From Actinomycetes bacterium (GTDB lineage: Bacteria > Actinomycetota > Acidimicrobiia > Acidimicrobiales > RAAP-2): a stretch of 58,455 nt of DNA. This document shows, piece by piece, positions 17,285 to 25,939 of this stretch (positions within the stretch are counted from its first letter, which is position 1; each line of letters opens with the position of its first letter). A program made the translations under genes and the position numbers. Location of the stretch: positions 1 through 58,455 of the forward strand of contig JAJZDI010000020.1 in NCBI GenBank assembly GCA_021806045.1, written 5' to 3'. The notes beneath the pieces were generated by a model, which searched no databases, was not told where the DNA came from, and worked only from the letters and a program-made list of their open reading frames with translations.

Positions 17285-18940
17285 TCAGTCGCTCGAGGCG
17301 GGCTCGAGCTGGCGGCGATCGCCGGCGCCGGGCGCCTCCGCCTGGGCTTCACCCTCCGCCGGTGCCCGCCCGTCCACGCCCTCGCCTGCCGGTGCGCCCT
17401 CGAGGGCACGTTCCGGACGGCTGGCCGGGCCGCCGACGTGGCGGGGGAGCAGCACGAGGGCGGCCACCGCGGTGATGATCGCCACCGCCGCGGCGACCAC
17501 GGAGCCGGCGTGGAACCCGGACATGAACGACCCGGCGGCGATGGAGCGGACGGTCTCTGCCGCTGCCGGAGTCGGAGCGTGGGCGGCCACGACGTCGGCT
17601 GCGCCGATCGACTGGCGGGCGATGGAGATGGCCCGCGCCGGGGCGTGCAGCGCTCCCAGCCCGTGGACGATCCCGGCCCCGTAGCGAGAGGCGAAGACGC
17701 TGCCGACCACGGCCACCCCCAGGGTGCCGCCCAGCTCGCGGGTGGTGTCGTTGACGGCCGAACCGACCCCGGCCCGCTCGGGGGGCAGTGACCCCATGAT
17801 GGAGTCGGTGGCGGGCGCCATCACCAGTCCGAGCCCGGTGCCCATGAAGAACATGGCGAGGACCATGATCCCGTACGAGCTGTTCGCCGAGGTGACGGCG
17901 GCCACCACGAATCCGGCGGCCATGGACGCCAGCCCGGTGGCGACCACCCGGTTGGTGCCGAGGCGCCGGACGAGGACGGGGGAGAGCGGAGCGCTCACCG
18001 CGGTGAACAGGGCGAAGGGCACGGTGTGGGCACCGGCCGACAGGGTCGAGTAGCCACGCACGAACTGGAAGTACTGGGTGACGGTGAAGACGAAGCCGAA
18101 CAGGGCGAAGAACGCCCCGGTGATGGCCAGGCTGGCCGCGCTGAAACGCCGGTCACCGAACACGGAGACGTCGAGCATGGGGTGGGGGGCACGCCGCTCC
18201 CACCCGACGAAGGCGGCCAGCAGCGCGGCGGCGCCGGCGAATCCGGCGATGGTGAGGGGCGCCTCCCATCCCCAGTCGGGCGCCTCGATGATGGTGGCCA
18301 CCAGCAGCCCGACGGAACCGACGGCCAGGACGAGCCCCTTCGCGTCGAGCGGGGGAGCGTCGAGGTCGCGGGAGGTGGGCACGAGGATGCCGACCAGGAC
18401 CAGTGCGACCAGCGCCACCGGGACGTTCACGAGGAAGACGGAGCCCCAGGCGAAGTGCTCGAGGAGGGCACCGCCGGTCACGGGTCCGAGGGCGACCGAC
18501 ACTCCGCCGGTGGCGGCCCACAGGGCGATGGCCCGGGCCCGTTCCCGTGGCTCGGTGAAGACGTTGACGAGGATGGCCAGGGTGGCCGGGAAGATCAGGG
18601 CCGCCCCCACCCCCATGAGGGCGCGGGTGGCGATCAGCTCCGAGGCCGACGTCGTCCGCGACGCGGCGAACGACATGAAGGCGAACCAGGCCAGGCCGCC
18701 CATGAGCACGCCCTTGCGTCCCAGGCGGTCGCCCATCGTCCCCGCGGCCAACAGCAGTCCGGCGAAGACGAGGGTGTAGGCGTCGACGATCCACTGGAGC
18801 TGGCTGGTGGTGGCGCCGAGATCACGCACCAGGGTGGGGAGGGCGACGTTGACGATGGTGTTGTCGACGACGATGAGGAAGACGGACAGGCACAGGGTGA
18901 CGAGGATGGCAGCGCGGCGCCGGGCAGAGCGGTAGGGCAT
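17285..18940 (-). CDS. MFS drug exporter, DHA2 family, under divergent TetR control
   Basis: A 551-residue, 14-helix transporter. The DHA2 signature VVDNTIVNVALPTLV lies in helix 1, LQWIVDAYTLVF in helix 2 and GDRLGRKG in loop 2-3. The Glu/Pro-rich C-terminal tail after the last helix is hydrophilic (about 50 residues). The ATG at 18940 has GGAGG seven bases upstream, which fixes the start, although the frame is open far upstream. The gene is divergent from a TetR regulator over a palindromic operator, the classical arrangement of a ligand-inducible efflux pump. The ligand is unknown. Confidence 0.92.
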   Translation of the reverse strand: MPYRSARRRAAILVTLCLSVFLIVVDNTIVNVALPTLVRDLGATTSQLQWIVDAYTLVFAGLLLAAGTMGDRLGRKGVLMGGLAWFAFMSFAASRTTSASELIATRALMGVGAALIFPATLAILVNVFTEPRERARAIALWAATGGVSVALGPVTGGALLEHFAWGSVFLVNVPVALVALVLVGILVPTSRDLDAPPLDAKGLVLAVGSVGLLVATIIEAPDWGWEAPLTIAGFAGAAALLAAFVGWERRAPHPMLDVSVFGDRRFSAASLAITGAFFALFGFVFTVTQYFQFVRGYSTLSAGAHTVPFALFTAVSAPLSPVLVRRLGTNRVVATGLASMAAGFVVAAVTSANSSYGIMVLAMFFMGTGLGLVMAPATDSIMGSLPPERAGVGSAVNDTTRELGGTLGVAVVGSVFASRYGAGIVHGLGALHAPARAISIARQSIGAADVVAAHAPTPAAAETVRSIAAGSFMSGFHAGSVVAAAVAIITAVAALVLLPRHVGGPASRPERALEGAPAGEGVDGRAPAEGEAQAEAPGAGDRRQLEPASSD

Positions 18941-18962
18941 CAGGACCTCCAATAACGGTGCA

Positions 18963-18990
18963 ATAACGCTGTTATGCATAACAGTGTTAT
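18963..18990. promoter_or_regulatory. 28-bp palindromic operator between MFS and TetR genes
   Basis: The left arm ATAACGCTGTTATG and right arm CATAACAGTGTTAT are inverted repeats with one mismatched pair. A loose half-site (AATAACGG) lies at about 18951-18958. The position, about 20 bp from the MFS ribosome site and just upstream of the TACGAT -10 of the TetR transcript, suits a TetR operator that represses both directions. Confidence 0.8.
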
Positions 18991-19001
18991 CGGAACGGGG
19001 G

Positions 19002-19007
19002 TACGAT
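19002..19007 (+). promoter_or_regulatory. -10 box of the TetR transcript
   Basis: TACGAT is followed by 6 nt and then ATG at 19014. Its -35 region would fall inside the palindromic operator, consistent with autorepression. Confidence 0.55.
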
Positions 19008-19013
19008 GTCAAC

Positions 19014-19049
19014 ATGACGAGGTCAGCGCGCTGGGGGGGCAGGGGATGA
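19014..19049 (+). CDS. Leaderless 11-codon ORF coupled to the TetR gene
   Basis: ATG at 19014 lies 6 nt from the TACGAT box. It encodes MTRSARWGGRG and stops with TGA at 19047-19049, overlapping the ATG at 19046 of the regulator frame (ATGA). The peptide itself has no recognisable function. The likely role is to deliver ribosomes to the regulator start, or to sense ribosome passage. This is inferred from position only. Confidence 0.5.
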   Translation: MTRSARWGGRG

Positions 19050-20227
19050 CGGGGGGCGGCGGCTCGACCAGGAGCGGTGGTTCCTCCGGGCGCCGGCGCG
19101 CTCCTGACGGTTCGCGCAGCCGGGTCGGCCGTGCCGGGACGGGTGCGGGGGAGGGCCCCGACAGGGATCGGCCTGGGGATCCGGCTGGGGATCGCACCGG
19201 TGGCGGGGCCCGTGATCGGACCGGTGATCGGGCCGGGGGCGGGGCTCGGTCCGGAGGACGGGCGGGTGATCGGTCCGGAGGCCGGACGGGTACGTCGTCC
19301 AGGGGAACTCACCGGGGGGCCGGGGCAGGCCCCACCCGGCGAGATGCAGGTCGGGAACCGACGGTCGGCGACGTGATCGAAGAACCGGACGCTGCCGAGG
19401 GAGCGTCCGGCCCAGCCGAACTGGAGGACGCAGGTGGGGCTCTCCATGGGGTCGAGCACGAGGCCGAGCACGGCGTCGAGCACGGGACCGAGTATGGGGC
19501 AACCAGCCCCCCGCCCCGAGGCCGGGGACGCCCGCGGGGCCCGGCACGCCGGCCGGCCAAGCGCACACCCGTCGCCGCCGGCGCGGCACGCGAAGCGCAC
19601 GGTGACTCCCGCCACGACGCCCGGCGCTCCCGCCGAGCCGCGGTTGGGGACCTCAAGGCTTCGTTGCTGCGGGCCGCGGGCGTGCTCCTGACCGAGGGTG
19701 GCCCGAAGGCGCTCACCGTCCGGGGGCTGGCCGCCGCCGCCGGTTGTTCGACGATGATCGTCTACTCGGGGTTCGGCGGGAAGGAGGGCGTGCTCGACGC
19801 CCTGTACGCCGAGGGCTTCAGCCACCTCAGTGCCGCCCTCGACGCCGTCCCGGTGACCGACGATCCCGTTGCCGACCTCTACCAGTGCGCCGAGGTCTAC
19901 CGGACGTTCGCCCGCGACCACCGCACGTACTACGCGGTGATGTTCGACCGGGCCGTGCCCGACTTCGAGCCGTCAGACCCGTCGCGTGCCGTGGCCCTCG
20001 GGGCGCTCGACGCGCTCACCGTGCGGGTGAAGCGGGCCATCGACCTCGGCGCCGCCCGGCCCGTCGACGCTCGGATGCTGGCGGCGTGCCTGTGGGCGGC
20101 CATGCACGGCATGGTGAGCCTGGAGCTGGCGGAGGTGAGCCCGACGGATCTCGAGTGGTCGGAGCTGCAGCTCTTCATGGCGGACACCCTCCTCCACGGG
20201 CTCGCCCCCGGGGATCGCCCCGCCTGA
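19046..20227 (+). CDS. TetR/AcrR-family repressor with long low-complexity N-terminus
   Basis: The C-terminal ~190 residues are a normal TetR regulator. The helix-turn-helix runs from about ASLLRAAGVLLTEGG through LAAAAGCSTMIVYSGFGGK. A ligand domain resembling WHG-type TetR proteins follows, with YRTFARDHRTYYAVMF. From ATG 19046 the protein has 393 residues, so about 200 residues precede the HTH. The first ~110 are Gly/Arg/Asp-rich and repetitive, with many codons ending in T, unlike the rest of the genome. A GTG at 19373 would give a 284-residue protein. I prefer 19046 because it is ATGA-coupled to the leaderless ORF and follows a G-rich ribosome-binding stretch, but this is uncertain. It probably represses the divergent exporter through the 18963-18990 operator. 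Confidence 0.75.
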   Translation: MTGGGGSTRSGGSSGRRRAPDGSRSRVGRAGTGAGEGPDRDRPGDPAGDRTGGGARDRTGDRAGGGARSGGRAGDRSGGRTGTSSRGTHRGAGAGPTRRDAGREPTVGDVIEEPDAAEGASGPAELEDAGGALHGVEHEAEHGVEHGTEYGATSPPPRGRGRPRGPARRPAKRTPVAAGAAREAHGDSRHDARRSRRAAVGDLKASLLRAAGVLLTEGGPKALTVRGLAAAAGCSTMIVYSGFGGKEGVLDALYAEGFSHLSAALDAVPVTDDPVADLYQCAEVYRTFARDHRTYYAVMFDRAVPDFEPSDPSRAVALGALDALTVRVKRAIDLGAARPVDARMLAACLWAAMHGMVSLELAEVSPTDLEWSELQLFMADTLLHGLAPGDRPA

Positions 20228-20260
20228 CCGGCACGCGACGTCGCCCGCCGGGTGGCCGCT

Positions 20261-20310
20261 CAGCCCAGCGTCTCAGCCCAGCGTCTCAGCCCAGCGTCTC
20301 AGCTCAGCGT
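20261..20310 (+). repeat. 13-bp tandem repeats spanning a stop codon
   Basis: Three copies of CAGCCCAGCGTCT and a degenerate fourth lie at the 3' end of the minus-strand hydrolase gene. The stop codon of that gene (20299-20301) is within the array. Confidence 0.9.
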
Positions 20311-21063
20311 GGTCCAGAACGCTTCGAGCACGGCAGCCCCGGCGGCAGGGTCCTGGAGCATCCACCAGTGGCCCAGGTCGGGCAGCTCGGCGATGCGGGC
20401 ACCGGCCTGGCCGGCAGCCCACCGGGCGCGGTCGGGCCCACCCGTGTACGGGTCGGCCGTCGGGATGATGACCAGACCGGCCCGGGCCGCGGCGTGGGGC
20501 AGCAGCTCGCCCCACCGGGCCATGGCCGGCTGCGCCGCCGAGCGGTAGAGGGAGAGCACGCACCGGGCGTTCGCCTCGTCGATGTTGGCGGCCACGTCGG
20601 CCGCCACCTCGGGCGTCATGCCCGCACCCTCGAGCACGGCGGCCCGCTCGGCCGGGGGCAGGGTGACCATGGCGGCCACCGCCTCCTCGCCGGCGCCGTC
20701 CGCCTGCCACACCTGGGCCAGGTCGTGCCAGACGTAGTCCGGGGCGAAGCAACCGCCGATGTCGCTGGCCCACGACCGGATCAGGTCGGGGCGGGTGCAG
20801 GCCAGGCGGATGACGTGACCGCCCCCCCAGTCGTGGCCGACGAGGTCGACGGGCACGCCGGGCGCGCCCAGTGCGGCGAGCGCCCCGGCGAGCCACTCGA
20901 GGTAGTCGTCGCTGGTGGCGCCGAACCCGTCGGGCACGGGGGCACCGAACCCGGGCGGCGACAGTGTGACGGTGTCGTGCCGCCCCATCTCGGCGAGGCG
21001 GGCGAGGAGCGGACCCCACACCGCGGCCGTCTCCGGGTTGCCGTGGACGAAGGCGACGGTCAT
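20299..21063 (-). CDS. Alpha/beta hydrolase with Asp nucleophile (epoxide hydrolase / haloalkane dehalogenase-like)
   Basis: A 254-residue cytoplasmic hydrolase. The oxyanion motif HGNPET is at 7-12, and the nucleophile elbow is GHDWGG with Asp78 rather than Ser, as in epoxide hydrolases and haloalkane dehalogenases. The catalytic His lies in LGHWW near the C-terminus. The start ATG at 21063 has GAGAGGA upstream. The substrate is unknown. The Asp nucleophile argues for C-O or C-halogen cleavage rather than ester hydrolysis. Confidence 0.85.
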   Translation of the reverse strand: MTVAFVHGNPETAAVWGPLLARLAEMGRHDTVTLSPPGFGAPVPDGFGATSDDYLEWLAGALAALGAPGVPVDLVGHDWGGGHVIRLACTRPDLIRSWASDIGGCFAPDYVWHDLAQVWQADGAGEEAVAAMVTLPPAERAAVLEGAGMTPEVAADVAANIDEANARCVLSLYRSAAQPAMARWGELLPHAAARAGLVIIPTADPYTGGPDRARWAAGQAGARIAELPDLGHWWMLQDPAAGAAVLEAFWTTLS

Positions 21064-21080
21064 GGGCGTCCTCTCGTTGG

Positions 21081-21148
21081 GGTGCTGGGGGTTCGGGCGG
21101 TGCGGCCGGTGCCGGTGGTGTGGCCGGTGCTGGGGGTTCGGGCGGTGC
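21081..21148 (+). repeat. Direct repeat in intergenic region, period 45 bp
   Basis: Two 23-bp copies of a GGTGCTGGGGGTTCGGGCGG-type sequence begin at 21081 and 21126, with related G-rich sequence between them. No gene was found in 21064-21215. Confidence 0.85.
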
Positions 21149-21215
21149 CGGAGATGGTCATCGCCGGGGGTACCGGGTCATCCTCGGGATGGGCGGTCAA
21201 CAGTGTGTGGCGTGG

Positions 21216-22739
21216 TCATCGTTGATGGCAGAGCTTGGCCTTCCGGCCGCTGCCGCACGGGCACGGGTCGTTACGGCCGGCAGCGGCGATCACGGCGGCC
21301 ACGTCGGTGGCCGGGCGGCCGGCGGCGAGCAGGCGGGCCATGAGGCGCATGGGGCCGTCGACGTGCTTCCAGAAGGCCAGGTACCCGGCGCACAGGTAGT
21401 TGAGCCCGGCCTCGCCGTCGGGGGTGGTGATGATCCGGTTCTTCGGGCACTCGCCGTGGCAGGCGAAGCGGAAGTCGCACGACCGGCACATCTGGGGGAG
21501 CGAGTCCGCCTTGGCCTGGCCGAAGGCCCGCTGGGCCGGGGAGCTGACCAGGTCGGCCAGGTGCGTGGTGCGGATGTTGCCCAGCAGGTGCTCGGGCTCG
21601 ACGAAGTGGTCGCAGCTGTAGACGTCGCCGTTGTGCTCGAGGGCGAGCCCCCGGCCGCACGTCTCGGAGAAGATGCACATGGGTGAGGGGATGGCGCACC
21701 AGGCGGCCAGCGAGGCGTCGAAGAGCTGGACGAAGACGTCCCCCATGTCGTTGCGGAACCACTCGTCGAAGACGGTGGTGAGGAACCTCCCCCAGGCCTC
21801 GGGGTCGACGGACCGGTCGGTGACGGGGGCGCCTGACCCCGGGCCGTCCGGGCCGTGCATCCCGTTCGTACCCGCGCTGGTCGCCGCCTGCTCGGCCGCT
21901 TCACGGGCGACCGCCTGCTCGGCCGCGTCGCGGGCAGACTCGATCCGCTCCACGATGGGGATGAACTGGATGAAGCCGACACCCAGGTCGTCGCGGAAGT
22001 ACCGGTAGACCTCCAAGGGGTGGTCCTGGTTGCCGGCGTGGACGGTGCAGAGGATGTTCACGTCGACGCCGTGGCGCTGGAGGAGCTCCAGGCCCCGCAG
22101 GACCCGCTCCGAGCTGGGGCGGCCGTGCTTGTCGACCCGGTAGCGGTCGTGGAGGTCGGGCGGCCCGTCGATGCTGACGCCGACCAGGAACCGGTGCTCG
22201 GCCAGCAGCGTCGCCCATTCGTCGGTGAGCAGGGTCCCGTTCGTCTGGATGGTGTGGTGGAGGTGCTGCGTGGGCCGCCGCAGGCGCTCGGCCGTCTCCA
22301 CCACCCGCCGGAAGAACTCCACCCCCATCAGCGTCGGCTCGCCGCCCTGCCAGGCCACGGTGACGTCCCCGTCCGGCTCGGACTCGAGGAGCTGCGTCAG
22401 GTACAGCTCCAACAGGTCGTCCGGCATGCGGAAGCGGTCGCCCGGGTAGAGCTCCTCCTTGGACAGGAAGAAGCAGTAGGTGCAGTCGAGGTTGCAGATG
22501 GCGCCCGTGGGCTTGGCCAGCACGTGGAAGGGCATCTTCTGGGGGGCGGAGCCGGGCGCGGGGGCCGGTGCCGCGACGCCGGGCGTCAACCGGATGGGGG
22601 GGGCCACCGGCACCGCCTGCGGAGGGGTGGTCACGGACGTCGCCCCCCCGTCCGCCGTGCCACCCGCCGGGAAGCAGGTTCGCATGCGTGGCACGAGTCC
22701 ATGGTGGGGTGGGGCCTCCTCGGTGGTCTGGACCACCAC
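21216..22739 (-). CDS. Radical SAM/SPASM protein of the anaerobic sulfatase-maturase type, with C-terminal SEC-C motif
   Basis: A protein of up to 507 residues. The radical SAM core starts FHVLAKPTGAICNLDCTYCFF, whose CxxxCxxC cysteines (82, 86, 89 counting from the GTG) bind the catalytic 4Fe-4S cluster. WQGGEPTLMG and the SIDGPPDLHDRYR segment are characteristic of anaerobic sulfatase-maturating enzymes. The SPASM region has further cysteines (CSDT/SCDHF-type, CRSCDFRFACHGECPKNR) for two auxiliary clusters. The last 20 residues are a SEC-C zinc motif, NDPCPCGSGRKAKLCH. Such enzymes convert a Cys or Ser of a sulfatase to formylglycine, but no sulfatase is encoded here. The start is uncertain: GTG 22739 is the first, while ATG 22685 and ATG 22535 (before FHVLAKP) are alternatives. 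Confidence 0.88.
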   Translation of the reverse strand: MVVQTTEEAPPHHGLVPRMRTCFPAGGTADGGATSVTTPPQAVPVAPPIRLTPGVAAPAPAPGSAPQKMPFHVLAKPTGAICNLDCTYCFFLSKEELYPGDRFRMPDDLLELYLTQLLESEPDGDVTVAWQGGEPTLMGVEFFRRVVETAERLRRPTQHLHHTIQTNGTLLTDEWATLLAEHRFLVGVSIDGPPDLHDRYRVDKHGRPSSERVLRGLELLQRHGVDVNILCTVHAGNQDHPLEVYRYFRDDLGVGFIQFIPIVERIESARDAAEQAVAREAAEQAATSAGTNGMHGPDGPGSGAPVTDRSVDPEAWGRFLTTVFDEWFRNDMGDVFVQLFDASLAAWCAIPSPMCIFSETCGRGLALEHNGDVYSCDHFVEPEHLLGNIRTTHLADLVSSPAQRAFGQAKADSLPQMCRSCDFRFACHGECPKNRIITTPDGEAGLNYLCAGYLAFWKHVDGPMRLMARLLAAGRPATDVAAVIAAAGRNDPCPCGSGRKAKLCHQR

Positions 22740-22903
22740 GCTAGCGGCGGCTGGGAGCGAACCCCGACGGTGGTGGATCGACGATCATTGGCCTCCAGGG
22801 TTCCGGTGGGTGTCCGGCTGCGAGCGTTGCCGGCCGGTTAGGTTTGCGGGCGGCGTGATCGGGTCGATGGGGCGGTCCGATCGGGGTGAGGGAGGCGGCT
22901 TCG

Positions 22904-23842
22904 ATGTCTGTGGCGACCAGTGGTGGGAACGAGCGCGGCGGGGCGTTCCTCGGCGGGGCGTCCGCCACGAGCCTTGTCGGCGCAGGGCGAGACCGGGTTC
23001 CGGCACGCCGGAGGGGCACCATGGCGGCCATGGCGGCCGTCGTGGTGCTGGCGGTCGGGGTGGCCGCGTGCGGGAGCTCGGGCAATGCCACCCGCTCGTC
23101 GACGTCGACCACCGGCACCCGGACCTCGTCGGTCCCGCCAACGTCGGCTCCTGCCAGCACGACCACAGCGCCCCCCGGGTCGACGACGGTGGTCCATCTC
23201 TCTGTCGAGCCGTGCGCAACGTCCTTCGGGATCCCCACGTCGACGACCGCGCCGCTTCCGCTCACCGTGCAGGCGACGGTGCCGGCGAACGTCACCGGCC
23301 AGGTCTCCACCTTCGCCGCCTTCTCCGACACCCAGGCGGTCATGATGGTGATCGCTCCCCGGACGTGGACCTGTCGTGCCCTGATCGGCGCGGACGGGTC
23401 GGGCTGGGTGATGGTTGCACCCACGGGGACGACCATCCCCACCAGCGGACAGCAGCTCCCGGCTCAGGGGATCGTGGCCAGCCAGACATCGGCCTGTGTG
23501 GGCTGCACGTTGAGCCAGGCATGCCCGCTGTTCCCGGCCGCGCTCACCGCCCTCCATGCATACGACCCGAAGGTCCCGTGCGCCACATTGTCGCCTCAGG
23601 TCAAGGTCACCCGCACGTCGGCGACCGAGGTGTGGTTCGCCGTCCCCGCCGGCGTGACCGGGCTGCCTTCCGGCACCGGGGCCACCAGCGGTGGTGGGCC
23701 GTACCCCGTGCAGGGGGTGATGACGTGGTCGTCCGCAAGGGCCCGGGGCGCGTGGACATCCACCTGCACCCTGCCGGCGTCGGCGAGCTCGGTGTGCAAG
23801 GCCAGCCTGACAGCGTTCGCGGCGGCGTACCCCGCCAGTTGA
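22904..23842 (+). CDS. Putative lipoprotein of unknown function
   Basis: A 312-residue exported protein that I do not recognise. A basic N-region (DRVPARRRG) precedes a hydrophobic segment ending in the lipobox VAAC, then a Thr/Ser/Pro-rich linker, then a mature domain with eight cysteines that could form disulfides outside the cell (for example SACVGCTLSQAC). ATG 22904 has a GGGAGG-type ribosome site. ATGs at 23020 and 23029, just before the hydrophobic segment, are alternatives. It is divergent from the radical SAM gene. Confidence 0.7.
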   Translation: MSVATSGGNERGGAFLGGASATSLVGAGRDRVPARRRGTMAAMAAVVVLAVGVAACGSSGNATRSSTSTTGTRTSSVPPTSAPASTTTAPPGSTTVVHLSVEPCATSFGIPTSTTAPLPLTVQATVPANVTGQVSTFAAFSDTQAVMMVIAPRTWTCRALIGADGSGWVMVAPTGTTIPTSGQQLPAQGIVASQTSACVGCTLSQACPLFPAALTALHAYDPKVPCATLSPQVKVTRTSATEVWFAVPAGVTGLPSGTGATSGGGPYPVQGVMTWSSARARGAWTSTCTLPASASSVCKASLTAFAAAYPAS

Positions 23843-23994
23843 ACGGGCGCCCGCCGGGGTCCGGGGAGAGACGGGGGTGGCGCCGTCAACCGGTCGGGCC
23901 ATGAGATCATGGTGAGCAGCACGGTGGCGGCTGCCACCGGAAAGCTGCCCCCGCCCGGGTGCCACTCCGCGCCGCAGCCCGTGCCCTCGCCCCG

Positions 23995-25500
23995 ATGACG
24001 CCACCCCGTACGCCGAACCGCTTCCCCGAAGACCCTCACGGGCCACCCCGCCGGCGCGCCGGCGGGGGTGCGGGTCGGTCGGGTGGTGGCGACTCGCACC
24101 ACGGCCCGGCCGGTCAGGAGTTCTCCGGTCCGATCCTGGGCGGCGACGTCCCGATCCCCTCGAGCCGCCAGGCGCGCCGGCGGGCCCGGCGGGCAGCGAA
24201 GCGGCGGCGGTCGCTTCCCGAGCGCCTGCTCCGGGGGGTGATCATCCTCCTCGCCCTCCTCCTCGTCGTCGTGGGGATCGGCTACGGCTACTTCCGCTAC
24301 GAGTGGGCCCAGGTCCACACCCAGCCCTGCCCCGAGTGCGCAGCGGTGGTGGGCGGCCAGCCCTACAACGTCCTCGTCATCGGTTCCGACACCCGCCAGG
24401 GGGAGACCGCGGCCCAGGCCCAGCAGTTCGGTAGCGCATCGAACGCGGCCGGCCAGCGGAGCGACACCATCAAGATCGTCCACGTCGACCCGGCCGCCGG
24501 CACCGCCTCGACGTTGTCGATCCCCCGGGACACGTTCGTCACCCTGTCGGGCATGCCGAAGGGGACGCAGGTGTCGACGGTCAACAAGATCAACGCCGCC
24601 TTCAACGGGGGAGCGGACAGCCTGGTGACCACCATCCAGAACACCTTCGGCATCCCCATCAGCCACTGGATCTCCATCAACTTCTTCGGGCTGATGGACG
24701 CGGTCAACGCCCTCGGGGGGATCTCCATGGACGTCCCCCAGCCGGTGCGCGACTACGGGGACTGCAACGGGAACGGCGTCTACAGCAGCTGTTCGGGCCT
24801 GAACCTTCCGACCACCGGCTGCCAGACGCTGAACGGCGCCCAGGCACTGTCGCTGTCACGGTCCCGCCATTTCGAGTACCTGGTGAACGGGTCGTGGCAG
24901 AGCGACGGGAGCGGTGACCTGGGCCGGATCCAGCGGCAGAACCTGGTGATCGAGGCGGTCGTCGACAAGGCGAAGTCGACCTACAACCCGATCCGGGCGG
25001 CGTCGTTCATCGCCTCGATGACCCACGACGTGGAGATGGACTCCGGCATGTCGGCGAGTGCACTCCTCGCTCTGGCCACCCGCTACCACGCCTTCAGCGG
25101 ATCGGCCCTGACCAACTACCTGCTCCCCACGAGTGGCGGCTACTACGCCCCCTACGGCGAGGACATCGAGGTGGTCGACCAGCCACAGGCGGCCCAGACG
25201 ATCGCGTCTTTCCTCGGGACAGCGCCACAGCAGGCGTCGACGCCGCCGCTCGACGCAACCGGCCAGCCCATCCCGGCGCCGGCGGCGTCCGTGCCGGGCT
25301 CGGCGGTGTCGGGCTCGACGACCGCGTCAGTGGCGGGCGCGGCGGCAGCGTCGGGCTCGACGACTGCGCCGGTGGCGGGCGCGTCGGCAGGCGTGCTGGA
25401 GCCAATGCGTGGCCCCGCAGCCGCAAACGTCGCCGCCGCATCGGGCTCGGGTCAGGTGGGCGTGCCTACCGTCCCGGCGTTCGACCCCAAGCCCTGCTGA
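23995..25500 (+). CDS. LCP (LytR-CpsA-Psr) family cell-wall ligase
   Basis: A 501-residue membrane-anchored protein. A basic cytoplasmic tail is followed by one helix (about 80-101), then the LCP domain with LVIGSDTR, the pyrophosphate-binding RSDTIKIVHVDPA...LSIPRDT and NAAFNGGA segments, ALGGISMDV, and the catalytic-region arginines in SLSRSRHFE...GRIQRQ. LCP proteins attach polyprenyl-linked glycopolymers to peptidoglycan (arabinogalactan in mycolata, teichoic or capsular polymers elsewhere). The C-terminal 90 residues are Ala/Ser/Pro-rich with a duplicated SGSTTASVAGA/SGSTTAPVAGA unit. The start is uncertain; GTG 23959 is also in frame and neither has a good ribosome site. Confidence 0.88.
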   Translation: MTPPRTPNRFPEDPHGPPRRRAGGGAGRSGGGDSHHGPAGQEFSGPILGGDVPIPSSRQARRRARRAAKRRRSLPERLLRGVIILLALLLVVVGIGYGYFRYEWAQVHTQPCPECAAVVGGQPYNVLVIGSDTRQGETAAQAQQFGSASNAAGQRSDTIKIVHVDPAAGTASTLSIPRDTFVTLSGMPKGTQVSTVNKINAAFNGGADSLVTTIQNTFGIPISHWISINFFGLMDAVNALGGISMDVPQPVRDYGDCNGNGVYSSCSGLNLPTTGCQTLNGAQALSLSRSRHFEYLVNGSWQSDGSGDLGRIQRQNLVIEAVVDKAKSTYNPIRAASFIASMTHDVEMDSGMSASALLALATRYHAFSGSALTNYLLPTSGGYYAPYGEDIEVVDQPQAAQTIASFLGTAPQQASTPPLDATGQPIPAPAASVPGSAVSGSTTASVAGAAAASGSTTAPVAGASAGVLEPMRGPAAANVAAASGSGQVGVPTVPAFDPKPC

Positions 25501-25711
25501 ACGGGCGGCCCTGACGGGCCATCCGATGTGCCCGGCCATCGCCCGGCTCTCGCTTCGGATGCCGGGGCCCAGGTCGGAAAGGATGCGGCACGCCTTCGAC
25601 GGGCAGGTGTGAGCGACTGTCGCACCTCCGTGATGACATGGTCGCGAGCAGGAGCGGTGGCCGGATCGCTGCCTGCCGTCGACGAGCGATCCCGTCCGAG
25701 GAGGTGGTCCG

Positions 25712-25939
25712 GTGAAGCTTCCCGACGAATGGGTGCCGATCTGGGAGGAGTCGGTACGCGAGCAGGGAGCGGAATGGGCTGCGCGCTACGGCGAGGAGTC
25801 GATGAAGGCGGCGATGTTCGTCATGGGCGACCTGCTCGACGAGGACCCGGACGAACCGTTGGAGCTGCCGCCCGTCCCGGGCTACTGGCCGCCTCCGTCC
25901 GACGCCGATGCGCCGCCTGACCCTGTCGATCACGCCTGA
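25712..25939 (+). CDS. Small acidic protein of unknown function
   Basis: A 75-residue protein starting with GTG at 25712, eight bases after a strong GAGGAGGTGGTCC ribosome site. It is helical and acidic in the first half (EWVPIWEESVREQGAEWAARYG), then Pro/Asp-rich. It has no recognisable domain, signal or metal motif. The strong ribosome site and coding-like composition support it as real. The last codons and the stop are part of a 19-bp tandem repeat. Confidence 0.65.
   Translation: MKLPDEWVPIWEESVREQGAEWAARYGEESMKAAMFVMGDLLDEDPDEPLELPPVPGYWPPPSDADAPPDPVDHA

Noticed and set aside
15314-17791. An 825-codon plus-strand open frame opposite the kinase and MFS genes
   Set aside because: It is a shadow of the sensor kinase and kdpE coding strand, with no recognisable domain and skewed composition.
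18974-19045. ATG 18974 as the TetR start
   Set aside because: It lies inside the palindromic operator and upstream of the -10 box, so it would not be on the mRNA.
17285-19921. Reading the second MFS gene as an 878-residue protein with a long N-terminal extension
   Set aside because: The extra 327 codons run through the operator and the divergent TetR gene. ATG 18940 has a clear ribosome site and begins directly before helix 1.
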